Below, piece after piece: positions 45,037 to 52,898 of a DNA stretch of 64,000 bases. Position numbers and translations under genes: made by a program. Under the pieces are notes generated by a model. It searched no databases, was not told the origin of the DNA, and saw only the letters and a program-made list of their open reading frames with translations. Every line of letters begins with the position of its first letter. Position 1 is the first letter of the stretch. Source of the DNA: Amycolatopsis australiensis (GTDB lineage: Bacteria; Actinomycetota; Actinomycetes; Mycobacteriales; Pseudonocardiaceae); NCBI RefSeq assembly GCF_900119165.1, contig NZ_FPJG01000006.1:5456001-5520000 (forward strand), given 5' to 3'.

Positions 45037-45792
45037 ATGTCCCCAGTCCCCGCCGACCGGCGCTACGCCGTCTGGCTCTCCGACCCCGGCTTCGCGGCCG
45101 CCGAAATCGCCCGCGGGATCGGCTACGGCGCCGCCGTCCTCGACATCGAGCACGGCGCCTTCGACCTGGCGGACCTCGAGCGGTTCATCCCGTTCCTGCG
45201 CGCGCTCGGGCTGGAGGTGCTGGCCAAGGTCCTCGGCCCGGAACGCGGCCCGATCCAGCAGGCCCTCGACTTCGGCGCCGACGCGGTCGTCATCCCGCAC
45301 GTCGAGAACGCCGCGCACGCGAAGGCCGTCACGGCGTATGCGAAGTTCCCGCCGCTGGGCGACCGCAGCTTCGCCGGCGGCCGCACCACCGGGTACCGCG
45401 GCTTCACCGACGCCTGGGTCGCCGAGCAGGACCGGCGCACCCGCTGCCTGCCGATGATCGAGGACGCGGGCGCACTGGAGGACGTCGCCGAAATCCTCGC
45501 ACTGGACACAGTGGACGGTGTGTTCGTCGGCCCGTCGGACCTGTCGCTGCGTCGCGAACGCGGCGCGTACACCCGCGAGGAAGGCGATTTCGCCGACCTG
45601 AAGCGCGTCGCCGACGCCGCCCGCGCCGCCGGGAAGCCGTGGATCCTTCCCGCGTGGAGCCGGGCGGAGAAGGAGTTCGCCCTCGCCAACGGCGCCGGGC
45701 AGCTGGCGCTCACCATGCAGCACGGCGCCCTCGCCGCCGGATTCACCGCGGCCTTCGAGGAGACCACGGCGCTCGCGGAGCAGGCGCGATGA
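45037..45792 (+). CDS. HpcH/HpaI family aldolase
   Basis: 251-residue class II aldolase-like TIM barrel, related to HpcH (4-hydroxy-2-oxo-heptanedioate aldolase) and garL-type enzymes. Seen: VLDIEHGAFD, VIPHVENAAHAKA, CLPMIEDAGALEDV (metal Glu) and VFVGPSDLSLRR (metal Asp). GGAGG at 45026-45030 precedes the ATG. It is the first gene of an operon with an MFS carrier and a nitrilase under the divergent GntR regulator. Likely cleaves a 2-oxo-acid derived from a hydroxy- or sugar acid. Confidence 0.9.
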   Translation: MSPVPADRRYAVWLSDPGFAAAEIARGIGYGAAVLDIEHGAFDLADLERFIPFLRALGLEVLAKVLGPERGPIQQALDFGADAVVIPHVENAAHAKAVTAYAKFPPLGDRSFAGGRTTGYRGFTDAWVAEQDRRTRCLPMIEDAGALEDVAEILALDTVDGVFVGPSDLSLRRERGAYTREEGDFADLKRVADAARAAGKPWILPAWSRAEKEFALANGAGQLALTMQHGALAAGFTAAFEETTALAEQAR

Positions 45793-47111
45793 CGACCGCC
45801 GAGAAGAGCAGAACCCGCACCGCGGGCCGGACCCGCTGGACGATCGCGGGCGTGCTCGGCGTCGGCTCGTTCGTCAACTACGTCGACCGCGTCAACCTGT
45901 CCATCGCCGGGCCCGAGATGATGCGCGAGTTCCACCTCAGCGCGGCCCAGCTCGGGGTCGTGGCGTCGGCGTTCCTGTGGACGTATGCGGTGCTGCAGCT
46001 GCCGATCGGCGCGATCATCGACCGGATCGGCGTCCGCTGGGTCAACCGCGCGGCCGCGCTGCTGTGGGCCGTCGCGTCGTTCCTGACCGCGTCGGCGGGC
46101 GGGCTCGGCCTGCTCATGGTGTCCCGGCTGGTGCTCGGGTTCGGCGAAGCGCCGACGATCCCGGCGGGCTGGCAGGCGATCGGCCAGTGGTTCCCGCGTG
46201 CCGAGCGCGGTCGCGCGACGGCGATCTTCGACGGCTGCGCCAAGATCTCCAACGTCCTGGGCATCCCGGTGATGGCCTTCCTGGTGACGGCGTTCGGCTG
46301 GCACTCCGCCTTCGTGTTCACCGGGATCCTCAGCCTCGGGTACCTGCTGGTGTGGTGGCTGCTCTACCTGACGCCGAAGCAGGCCCTCGCCCGCGGGCGG
46401 CTGTCGCCGGCGGAGTTCGCCTACCTGCGCGAGGGCGGCGCGGACGACGAGGACGCGCCCACGCCGAGTTCGCTGACCGGGCTCGGCAACCTCCTGCGCC
46501 GCCGCAAGACATGGGGGCTCGCCCTCGGGTACGCGTCCTACACCTACGCGTACTACGTCCTGCTGACCTGGCTGCCCGGCTACCTGGAGAAGCAGTTCGG
46601 CGTGAAGCTGCTGGCCGGCGGTCTTTACACGATGATCCCGTGGCTGGTGGCCGTGCTCGCGCAGTTCCTCGTCGGCGGGATCGTGCTGGACCGGCTGATC
46701 GCCCGCAGCGGCGACGAGACCAAGGCACGGCGGATCGTGCTCGTCGTCAGCATGCTGGTGTCGCTGTCGGTCGCCGGGGCCGCGTACGCCGGTTCCGTCG
46801 CGGTGGCGCTGGTGTTCCTCTCGATCGGCGCCGCCGGGCTCGCCGTTTCGGTGCCCGCCGGGTCGAGCATCGTGGCCGTCATCGCGCCGGAAGGCTGTTC
46901 CGGCACGCTCGGCGGGCTGGTCAACTTCGTCGCCAACCTGATCGGCATCGCCGCGCCGATCGTCACCGGCGCCGTCGTCGACGTGACGGGCTCGTTCGCC
47001 GGCGCGTTCCTGGTCACCGGCGTGGTGCTGCTCGCCGGCATCTTCTGCTACACGGTCGTGCTCGGCAGGCTCGACCGCATGCCCGCCGCTCCCCGGAAGG
47101 AAATCCCATGA
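45789..47111 (+). CDS. MFS transporter (anion:cation symporter type)
   Basis: 440 residues, ATG overlapping the aldolase stop (ATGA). Twelve predicted helices; the first-helix pattern NYVDRVNLSIAGPEM and the loop QLPIGAIIDRIGVRWVNR are those of the ACS family, which imports sugar acids such as galactonate and glucarate. The second half has LLTWLPGYLEKQFGVK. Position between an HpcH-type aldolase and a nitrilase supports uptake of an organic acid that the aldolase pathway degrades. It overlaps the next gene. Confidence 0.92.
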   Translation: MTTAEKSRTRTAGRTRWTIAGVLGVGSFVNYVDRVNLSIAGPEMMREFHLSAAQLGVVASAFLWTYAVLQLPIGAIIDRIGVRWVNRAAALLWAVASFLTASAGGLGLLMVSRLVLGFGEAPTIPAGWQAIGQWFPRAERGRATAIFDGCAKISNVLGIPVMAFLVTAFGWHSAFVFTGILSLGYLLVWWLLYLTPKQALARGRLSPAEFAYLREGGADDEDAPTPSSLTGLGNLLRRRKTWGLALGYASYTYAYYVLLTWLPGYLEKQFGVKLLAGGLYTMIPWLVAVLAQFLVGGIVLDRLIARSGDETKARRIVLVVSMLVSLSVAGAAYAGSVAVALVFLSIGAAGLAVSVPAGSSIVAVIAPEGCSGTLGGLVNFVANLIGIAAPIVTGAVVDVTGSFAGAFLVTGVVLLAGIFCYTVVLGRLDRMPAAPRKEIP

Positions 47112-47902
47112 CGTTCGTGGCTCTGGCCCAGTTCGCGCCCGGCGCCGACAAGGCCGCCAACCTCGCGCAGATCACGAAGCTGGCGGGCGACGCGGCCGGC
47201 CGCGGCGCCCGGGTGGTGGTGCTGCCCGAGTACGCGATGTTCACGGTCCCGGCGATGGACCACCGGTTCGTCGAGTCCGCCGAGGACCTCGACGGCGAGT
47301 TCGTGACGGGACTCCGGTCGCTGGCCCGGGACCGCGGCGTCGCGATCGTCGGCGGGATGAACGAGCGCCTCGACGGCACGCGGATCTCCAACACACTGGT
47401 GGCGGCCGCCCCGGACGGCACCGTGGCGGCGCTGTACCGCAAGATCCACCTGTACGACGCGTTCGGCTTCCGCGAGTCCGACGTGGTCCGCGCGGGCGAG
47501 CTGACCGAGCCGGAGACGTTCGAAGTGGACGGCGTCCGCTTCGGCCTGCAGACGTGCTACGACCTGCGTTTTCCTGAGATGACGCGCCGCCTCGCCGACG
47601 CGGGCGCGCAGGTGGTGCTGCTGCCGGCGGAGTGGGTGCCCGGGCCGTTGAAGGAGTACCACTGGAGCACGCTGGTCCGCGCCCGCGCGATCGAGAACAC
47701 GCTCTACGTGGCCGCGGCGGGCCAGGCGGCGCCGACGGGGTCGGGCACCAGCATGCTGGTCGACCCGATGGGCGTGGTGGTGACGTCGCTGGGCGAGCAG
47801 ACGGGCGTGGCGGTCGGCGAGGTGTCCGCGGAACGGATCACGCAGGTCCGGGCGAAGAACCCGGCGCTGCGGTTGCGCCGGTTCACGGTGGTGCCGCGTT
47901 AG
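47108..47902 (+). CDS. Nitrilase-superfamily carbon-nitrogen hydrolase
   Basis: 264 residues, start inside the MFS stop (ATGA). The Glu-Lys-Cys triad is complete: Glu41 in LPEYAMF, Lys112 in YRKIHLYD, Cys150 in LQTCYDLRFPE. It belongs to the amidase branch (omega-amidase/carbamoylase-like) rather than true nitrilases. As third gene of the aldolase operon it may remove an amide group from the imported compound. Substrate not deducible. Confidence 0.92.
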   Translation: MTFVALAQFAPGADKAANLAQITKLAGDAAGRGARVVVLPEYAMFTVPAMDHRFVESAEDLDGEFVTGLRSLARDRGVAIVGGMNERLDGTRISNTLVAAAPDGTVAALYRKIHLYDAFGFRESDVVRAGELTEPETFEVDGVRFGLQTCYDLRFPEMTRRLADAGAQVVLLPAEWVPGPLKEYHWSTLVRARAIENTLYVAAAGQAAPTGSGTSMLVDPMGVVVTSLGEQTGVAVGEVSAERITQVRAKNPALRLRRFTVVPR

Positions 47903-47919
47903 CCGGGTCCACTGTGAAC

Positions 47920-48412
47920 CGGCGCTCGTCGGCCTGATCTTCTCCCCGATCCCGCTGATCGGGGTGATCGCCTGGCCACCGGTGATCGTCGGCCGGGTCC
48001 TGTCCTTCGTCGGGGTGAGCCAGGCGAACAAGGGCGTGGCCAGCAACAAGGGGCTCGCGATCGCCGGTGTCGTGCTCTCCGCGATCGGCCTCGTCATCTG
48101 CGTGATCTGGGCGGCCGCGTCCGGTGTCGCTCGTCGCCGACACCGCGGGCTCGCTGCCGACCGCGCCGCCGGTGGTGCCGACCAGCGTGGCCGCCGCCGC
48201 GGCCCACCCTGGCACCGGCGAGCAGGCGGCCGCGAAGCACACGGTCGGGTACAAGGTGGCCCGGACCGGCAAGGCCGCGACCATCACCTGCACCACCGAC
48301 GGGATGACGAGCACCAGCCAGGAGCCGACGGCAAAGGTGTTCAAAGGAAGCCACCGCCGAGGGCGACGGCGTCGCCAGCGGCAACATCGGCACGCTCGGG
48401 AACGGCTGAGCT
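47920..48412 (+). pseudogene. Decayed DUF4190 / MmpS-like gene
   Basis: No start codon or ribosome site, but two readable fragments in different frames. Fragment 1 (about 47920-48115) reads LIGVIAWPPVIVGRVLSFVG and NKGLAIAGVVLSAIGLVICV, a DUF4190-type membrane pair. Fragment 2 (about 48124-48345) reads GYKVARTGKAATITCTTDGM then TSTSQEPTAKVF, like an MmpS-type extracellular domain. A frame change is needed near 48118-48125 and again after 48340. Known proteins join these two parts, so this is one broken gene lying between nitrilase and CaiB genes. Confidence 0.65.
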
Positions 48413-48430
48413 CGGCCGGCGGCGGGATGG

Positions 48431-48442
48431 CAGGATGCGGCC
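48431..48442 (+). promoter_or_regulatory. -10-like element before the CoA-transferase gene
   Basis: CAGGAT (48431-48436) and six bases precede the ATG at 48443; no ribosome site. The first base departs from the TANNNT consensus. Confidence 0.3.
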
Positions 48443-49618
48443 ATGCCCTCCCTGCCTCTCGACGGCGTCACCGTCGTGTCCTGCGAACAGGCCGTCGCCG
48501 CGCCGCTGGCCACCCGGCACCTCGCCGACCTCGGGGCCCGGGTGCTCAAGATCGAGCGGCCCGGCGGCGGCGACTTCGCGCGTGCCTACGACGAAACCGT
48601 GCACGGCCAATCCAGTCACTTCGTCTGGCTGAACCGGTCCAAGGAAAGCGTCACCCTCGATCTCAAGAGCGACGCCGCGGAGCCGGTCATGGCGGCCCTG
48701 CTCGACCGGGCCGACGTGTTCGTCCAGAACTTCGCGCCCGGCGTCGCCGAACGGCTGGGGCTGGGCGCCGCGCGGATCCGTGCGGCGCGGCCGCGGCTGA
48801 TCACCTGCTCGGTCTCGGGCTACGGATCGAGCGGCCCGTACCGCGACGCGAAGGCGTACGACCTGCTCATCCAGTCCGAAGCCGGGCTGGTGTCGGTGAC
48901 GGGCTCGGCGTCCGAACCGGCCAAGAGCGGCATCCCGGCCGCGGACATCGGCGCCGGGATGTACGCCTTTTCCGGCATCCTGTCCGCGCTGTACGAGCGG
49001 GAACGCACCGGGCGCGGCACCGAGCTCGAGGTCAGCCTGTTCGACTCGCTCGTCGAGTGGATGGGGTTCCCGCTCTACTACGCCGGTTACGGCGGCACGC
49101 CGCCGCCGCGGACCGGCACGAGCCACCCGGCGATCGCCCCCTACGGCACCTTCACCGCCGGCGACGGCACCGAGCTGGTGCTGGCCGTGCAGAACGAACG
49201 CGAGTGGGCGGCCTTCTGCGAGCACGTCGTCCGGCGGCCGGAATGGGTCACCGACGAGCGGTTCGCCACCGGAAGCGCCCGCGTCGCCAACCGGCCGGCG
49301 CTCGAACGCGAAATCGACGCGATCGTCGCGACGCTGACCGGCGCCGAGCTGGAGGCACGGCTGAGCGCCGGCCGGATCGCGCACGCCCGCCGCCGCGAGC
49401 TGCCCGACGTCCTGGCCCACCCCCAGCTCACGGCGCGGGAGCGGTTCGCGGAGGTCGCGACGCCGGGCGGGCCGGTCCGCGCCACGCTGCCGCCGATCAC
49501 CGTCCCCGGGCGCGCGCCGCGGATGGACCCGGTGCCGGCGCTCGGCGAGCACACGGACGCCGTCCTGACGGAGTTCGGCTTCGACGCGGCGGAGTTGCGG
49601 CGTCAGGGCGTCGTCTGA
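48443..49618 (+). CDS. CaiB/BaiF family CoA-transferase
   Basis: 391-residue class III CoA-transferase. N-terminal CoA-binding block GVTVVSCEQAVAAPLATRHL, then FVWLNRSKESVTLDLKS and NFAPGVAERLGLG. Catalytic Asp168 lies in PAADIGAGMY, at the position expected from formyl-CoA transferase. It moves CoA between carboxylic acids. The convergent CitE-like gene begins four bases beyond its stop region, a frequent pairing in acyl-CoA lyase pathways (activation of a dicarboxylate, then cleavage). Confidence 0.94.
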   Translation: MPSLPLDGVTVVSCEQAVAAPLATRHLADLGARVLKIERPGGGDFARAYDETVHGQSSHFVWLNRSKESVTLDLKSDAAEPVMAALLDRADVFVQNFAPGVAERLGLGAARIRAARPRLITCSVSGYGSSGPYRDAKAYDLLIQSEAGLVSVTGSASEPAKSGIPAADIGAGMYAFSGILSALYERERTGRGTELEVSLFDSLVEWMGFPLYYAGYGGTPPPRTGTSHPAIAPYGTFTAGDGTELVLAVQNEREWAAFCEHVVRRPEWVTDERFATGSARVANRPALEREIDAIVATLTGAELEARLSAGRIAHARRRELPDVLAHPQLTARERFAEVATPGGPVRATLPPITVPGRAPRMDPVPALGEHTDAVLTEFGFDAAELRRQGVV

Positions 49619-49622
49619 GGCG

Positions 49623-50387
49623 TCACGCGCCCAGGATCCGCCGGGCCCGCGCGAGCACCGGCCGGTCCACGAGCTGTCCGTCCACAGCGGACGCCGACGC
49701 GCCCGCGGTGAGCACTTTCGTGGCCCAGGCCAGCTCGGCTTCGGTCGGCGCGAAGCCGGCGCGGACCGGCTCGATCTGCCGCGGGTGGACGCAGAGCTTG
49801 CCGCCGAAGCCCATCCGGCGCGCGTAGCGGACGTCGGCCGCGAGCCGTTCGTCGTCGCGCAGATCCGTGGTGACGCCGTCGACCGGCGGCGCGAGCCCGG
49901 CCGCCGCCGACGCGATCACGAGCCGCGAGCGCGCGTAGGCGAACGGCTCCGGATCCTCGGGGGCCACGCCGAGCTCAGCGGCCAGGTCGACGCTGCCGAA
50001 GGCGAGCCGCGTCACCGACGGGGCGGCGGCCAGCTCCCCGGCGCTTTCGACCCCGCGCGCGGTCTCGACGAGGGCCACGACTTCCCGGAACGCGGTCAGC
50101 ACGCCGGGCGTCTCGGCCTTCGGCACCAGCACCGGGACGCCGCGCGCGGCCACCAACGCGGCGTCGGCGTCGAACCAGGGCGTGCCTGGGGCGTTGATCC
50201 GGACCATGGCGTGGTTCTCGGCGAGCCAGGCGGCGACCTCGGCGCGCGCGGTGTCCTTGTCGGCCGGGGCGACGGCGTCTTCGAGATCGAGGATCACGAC
50301 GTCCGCACCGGCGGCGACGGCCTTGCCGAAGCGGTCCGGACGGTCACCGGGCACGAAGAGGTAGGTGGTCGCGGTCACCGTGGTCAC
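49623..50387 (-). CDS. CitE-like CoA ester lyase (HpcH/HpaI superfamily)
   Basis: 254 residues, GTG at 50387. TIM-barrel lyase with TYLFVPGDRPDRFGKAVAAG near the start, VVILDLEDAV (metal Asp and Glu), VRINAPGTPWFDAD (substrate Arg), VALVETARGVESA and LAFGSVDLAAELG. It is of the length of malyl-/citramalyl-CoA lyase-like proteins, which cleave or form 3-hydroxyacyl-CoA esters. Convergent to the CaiB/BaiF gene. The substrate is not deducible. Confidence 0.9.
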   Translation of the reverse strand: MTTVTATTYLFVPGDRPDRFGKAVAAGADVVILDLEDAVAPADKDTARAEVAAWLAENHAMVRINAPGTPWFDADAALVAARGVPVLVPKAETPGVLTAFREVVALVETARGVESAGELAAAPSVTRLAFGSVDLAAELGVAPEDPEPFAYARSRLVIASAAAGLAPPVDGVTTDLRDDERLAADVRYARRMGFGGKLCVHPRQIEPVRAGFAPTEAELAWATKVLTAGASASAVDGQLVDRPVLARARRILGA

Positions 50388-50508
50388 GGTAATGCCCGGT
50401 GCGGAGCGCGGGTAAGGGGTGCGGGTGGCCGGGAGTGCGTGTTCACCCGATGCCGCGAGGGTGCCCTCAGGACGACCGTGGGTCCTCGGACGAAGGAGTG
50501 AGGACACG

Positions 50509-50670
50509 ATGCGCGGCGACTGGATCTACGACTGGGTGCGGGTGGAGATGGAGTACCGGGCGGGCCCGCCGCCCGTGGTACGGCGCGGCCGCGCGGACCG
50601 CCGGGCACCACGCCACTGGGCGGCGCTGTGGGCTGGATTGTTCCCGGCGCACAAGGCGCGTGAGGCGTGA
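50509..50670 (+). CDS. Small hypothetical protein
   Basis: 53 residues, MRGDWIYDWVRVEMEYRAGP, then an Arg-rich middle and WAALWAGLFPAHKAREA. GAAGGAGTGAGGACACG before the ATG provides a strong ribosome site, which is the chief support. Not recognised; Trp-rich and basic. It lies in the gap between the CitE-like gene and the second GntR gene. Confidence is limited by its size. Confidence 0.5.
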   Translation: MRGDWIYDWVRVEMEYRAGPPPVVRRGRADRRAPRHWAALWAGLFPAHKAREA

Positions 50671-50719
50671 CGCCGGGTCAAGTCGAGCACCTCCGCACCC
50701 GCCGGGCCTGAGAACGCAG

Positions 50720-51352
50720 TCAGGTCGTCAACAAGCCGTCCCGTGCGCGGGCCAGGTGGTCGCGCAGCTCCGCCTCAGCGCTTGCCGGGTTTCCGGAGGC
50801 GATCGCCGTCAGCAGGCGCCGGTGCTCCACCGCCAGTTCCGCCGGGTCCGGGTACGACCCGCGCAGGCGGGCCAGGCACAGCTGCATCTCCTCCTGCAGC
50901 GGCGGGTAGATCCGGTTCAGCCGGGTGCTGCCCGCCGCGGCGACGAGAGCCAGGTGGAACTCCGTGTGCGCTGCCACCCGCTCGCTCCACCCCGCCTCCG
51001 GTGGCAACGCCTCCAGCGCCGCCAAGGCCGCCGATGCCCCGGCCAAGGGACGCCCCTGGGAAATGATCAGGCGCGCAGCCGTCAGTTCCAGTGGCAGGCG
51101 GACCGTGAACAGGTCCCGCACGTCGTCGTCGGTCAGCACCGGTACGCGCAGCGACCGGCCCCCCGCACGCTCCACCAGGTGCCGCGCGACCAGTTCCTGA
51201 AGTGCCGAGCGCACCGTCGGGCGGGCCACGCCGAACGTCGTCGCCAGGCCCTGTTCCGTCAGCGGCCTGCCCGGTTCCAGCTCGCCGCTGAGGATCCGGT
51301 GGCGCACCTCCGCCACCAGCGCGTCCCGCGTGTTCGTCGTCTGCAGCACCAT
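50720..51352 (-). CDS. GntR family (FCD-type) transcriptional regulator
   Basis: 210 residues. Winged helix at about 8-70 (ALVAEVRHRILSGELEPGRP, GVARPTVRSALQELVARHLV) and an FCD-type helical domain with AHTEFHLALVAAAGSTRLN and VEHRRLLTAIASGNPASAE. The ATG overlaps the HAD gene's stop by one base (TGATG), so it is the second gene of a HAD-GntR operon. The inverted repeat at 52032-52047 upstream of the HAD gene is a possible target. Confidence 0.9.
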   Translation of the reverse strand: MVLQTTNTRDALVAEVRHRILSGELEPGRPLTEQGLATTFGVARPTVRSALQELVARHLVERAGGRSLRVPVLTDDDVRDLFTVRLPLELTAARLIISQGRPLAGASAALAALEALPPEAGWSERVAAHTEFHLALVAAAGSTRLNRIYPPLQEEMQLCLARLRGSYPDPAELAVEHRRLLTAIASGNPASAEAELRDHLARARDGLLTT

Positions 51353-52020
51353 CAGGAGCCGTGCACCCGTTCCACCGTCGCCACCAGGTCGCCGAGGCCG
51401 GGCAGCACGGCGTCGGCGATCGACGGGTCGTGCGGGTCGCCGTGCCGGTTGATCCACACCCGCGGGATGCCCAGCGCCTGCGCGGGAACCATGTCGTGGA
51501 AGTGGCTCTGCGCGACGTGCACCCAGGTGTCCCGAGTGGCGCCGAACGACGCCGCGAACCGCTCGAAATGCGCGTGCCCCGGCTTGTACGAGCCGACGTC
51601 TTCCGAGGTCACCACCGCGTCGATCGGCACGGCCAGCCGGCGCTGGGTCTCGCCGATCAGGTCGCGGTCGCAGTTGGTCAGCAGGGCGATCCGCCAGCCC
51701 GCTTCGCGCAACGCGGTGAGCGCGGGCCGGGTGTCCGGGAACACCGGCCAGTACGGCAGCCCGGTCCCGAGCACCGACGCGTCGTCGGGCGCCAGCTCCA
51801 GCCCCGCCTCGGCCGCCGTTCGCCGCACCGACTCGGCGAGCACTTCCCGGTAGCGCCGCACCGGCTTCTCCGCCTGGACCTGCGGCTCGATCCGGTTGTG
51901 GATCTCCAGCAGCTCGGCGCCACGGCCGGGGAACAGCAGCTCGAGCCCGGTCGTGATCCCGTGCCGCCAGTCCACCAGCGTGCCGAAGCAGTCGAACGTC
52001 GCCCAGCGCAATTCGGTCAT
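51352..52020 (-). CDS. HAD hydrolase, haloacid-dehalogenase type II-like
   Basis: 222 residues. HAD motif 1 is FDCFGTLVDW: the nucleophile Asp is followed by C-F-G-T, as in the L-2-haloacid dehalogenase group and its relatives. Motif 2 is LLTNCDRDL, the Lys is in GSYKPGHAHF and the terminal acidic motif is in VAQSHFHDMVPA. Probable phosphatase or dehalogenase of a small acid; not decidable. First gene of the operon with GntR. Confidence 0.9.
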   Translation of the reverse strand: MTELRWATFDCFGTLVDWRHGITTGLELLFPGRGAELLEIHNRIEPQVQAEKPVRRYREVLAESVRRTAAEAGLELAPDDASVLGTGLPYWPVFPDTRPALTALREAGWRIALLTNCDRDLIGETQRRLAVPIDAVVTSEDVGSYKPGHAHFERFAASFGATRDTWVHVAQSHFHDMVPAQALGIPRVWINRHGDPHDPSIADAVLPGLGDLVATVERVHGS

Positions 52021-52031
52021 ACAGTCAGTCT

Positions 52032-52047
52032 GCTATACGGTTATACC
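52032..52047. promoter_or_regulatory. Candidate GntR operator upstream of the HAD-GntR operon
   Basis: GCTATACGGTTATACC has TATA-containing arms in inverted order (G-TATA-N4-TATA-C with mismatches). It lies 12-27 bases before the HAD start, where a repressor would block initiation. Confidence 0.4.
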
Positions 52048-52058
52048 GAAGGCAACCG

Positions 52059-52823
52059 TCACCGCTTCCGATAGCGCAACGCACCCGCGTCGGCCTGCTC
52101 GGCGAGGTATTCGGCGAACGTGATCTTCCCTTCACGATGGTCCGGCGCCAGGTGCCCGCCGCCCGCGTACGCCCGGAAGGTCTCCCCCGGCACGGCCACC
52201 GGGACGGTCCGGCGACGCCGGCCACTCGCGGCCAGGACGGCCTCGGTCAGCTCGGCGGCCGGCAGGATCTCCGGGCCGCCGAAGTCGTCCGCGCGGCCCG
52301 AGGGGTCGCCCAGCGCCAGGTCCGCGAGCCGTTCCGCGACGTCCCGGACGTCGACGGGCTGGAACGAGACGCGCGGCACCGGCACCACCGGCAGCCGGGC
52401 CGCGCCGGCGAGCAGGGTCCGGACCAGCGCGTGGAACTGCGTGGCCCGCTGGATCGTGTACGGCAGCCCGGATCCGGCGATGAGCTCTTCGGTCTCGCGT
52501 TTCGCCCGGTAGTAGCCGAGCGGAACGCGGTCGACGCCGACGATCGAGACGTAGACCAGGTGCGGGGCACTCGCCCAGCGCGCCGCTTCGACGAGCGTGC
52601 GCGCCAGCGCCGCCTCGCGCCCGAAGTAGTCCGTGGCGCAGTGGACGACCACGTCGGTCCCGGCCACGGCGCTGTCGATGCCGCGCCCGGTCCGCAGGTC
52701 GCCGGGGACGACGTCCGGCGAGGCCCGCCGGCTCAGCACGCGGACCTCCTCGCCGGCCGCCCGCAGCCGCGCCACCACCGCGCCGCCCAGCTGACCGGTG
52801 CCGCCGGTGACCAGGATCCGCAC
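52059..52823 (-). CDS. NAD(P)-binding (NmrA/atypical SDR) protein
   Basis: 254 residues. The GTG at 52823 gives VRILVTGGTGQLGGAVVARL directly; GGAGG (forward CCTCC at 52832-52836) eight bases ahead favours it over an ATG at 52844. The dinucleotide loop GGTGQLGG, VLSRR, VVHCATD and the YVSIVGVDRVPLGYYRAKRE segment place it with NmrA/NAD-dependent epimerase-like atypical SDRs of the Rv-type. Tyr-Lys (YYRAK) is present. Substrate unknown. Convergent to nothing close; it follows the HAD promoter region. Confidence 0.9.
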   Translation of the reverse strand: MRILVTGGTGQLGGAVVARLRAAGEEVRVLSRRASPDVVPGDLRTGRGIDSAVAGTDVVVHCATDYFGREAALARTLVEAARWASAPHLVYVSIVGVDRVPLGYYRAKRETEELIAGSGLPYTIQRATQFHALVRTLLAGAARLPVVPVPRVSFQPVDVRDVAERLADLALGDPSGRADDFGGPEILPAAELTEAVLAASGRRRRTVPVAVPGETFRAYAGGGHLAPDHREGKITFAEYLAEQADAGALRYRKR

Positions 52824-52898
52824 GTCGACCACCTCCGGCGTCATCCTGGCACGAAGGTGCCCGCCGGGAAACGGCTTCCCGGCGGGCACCGGCGGCGC

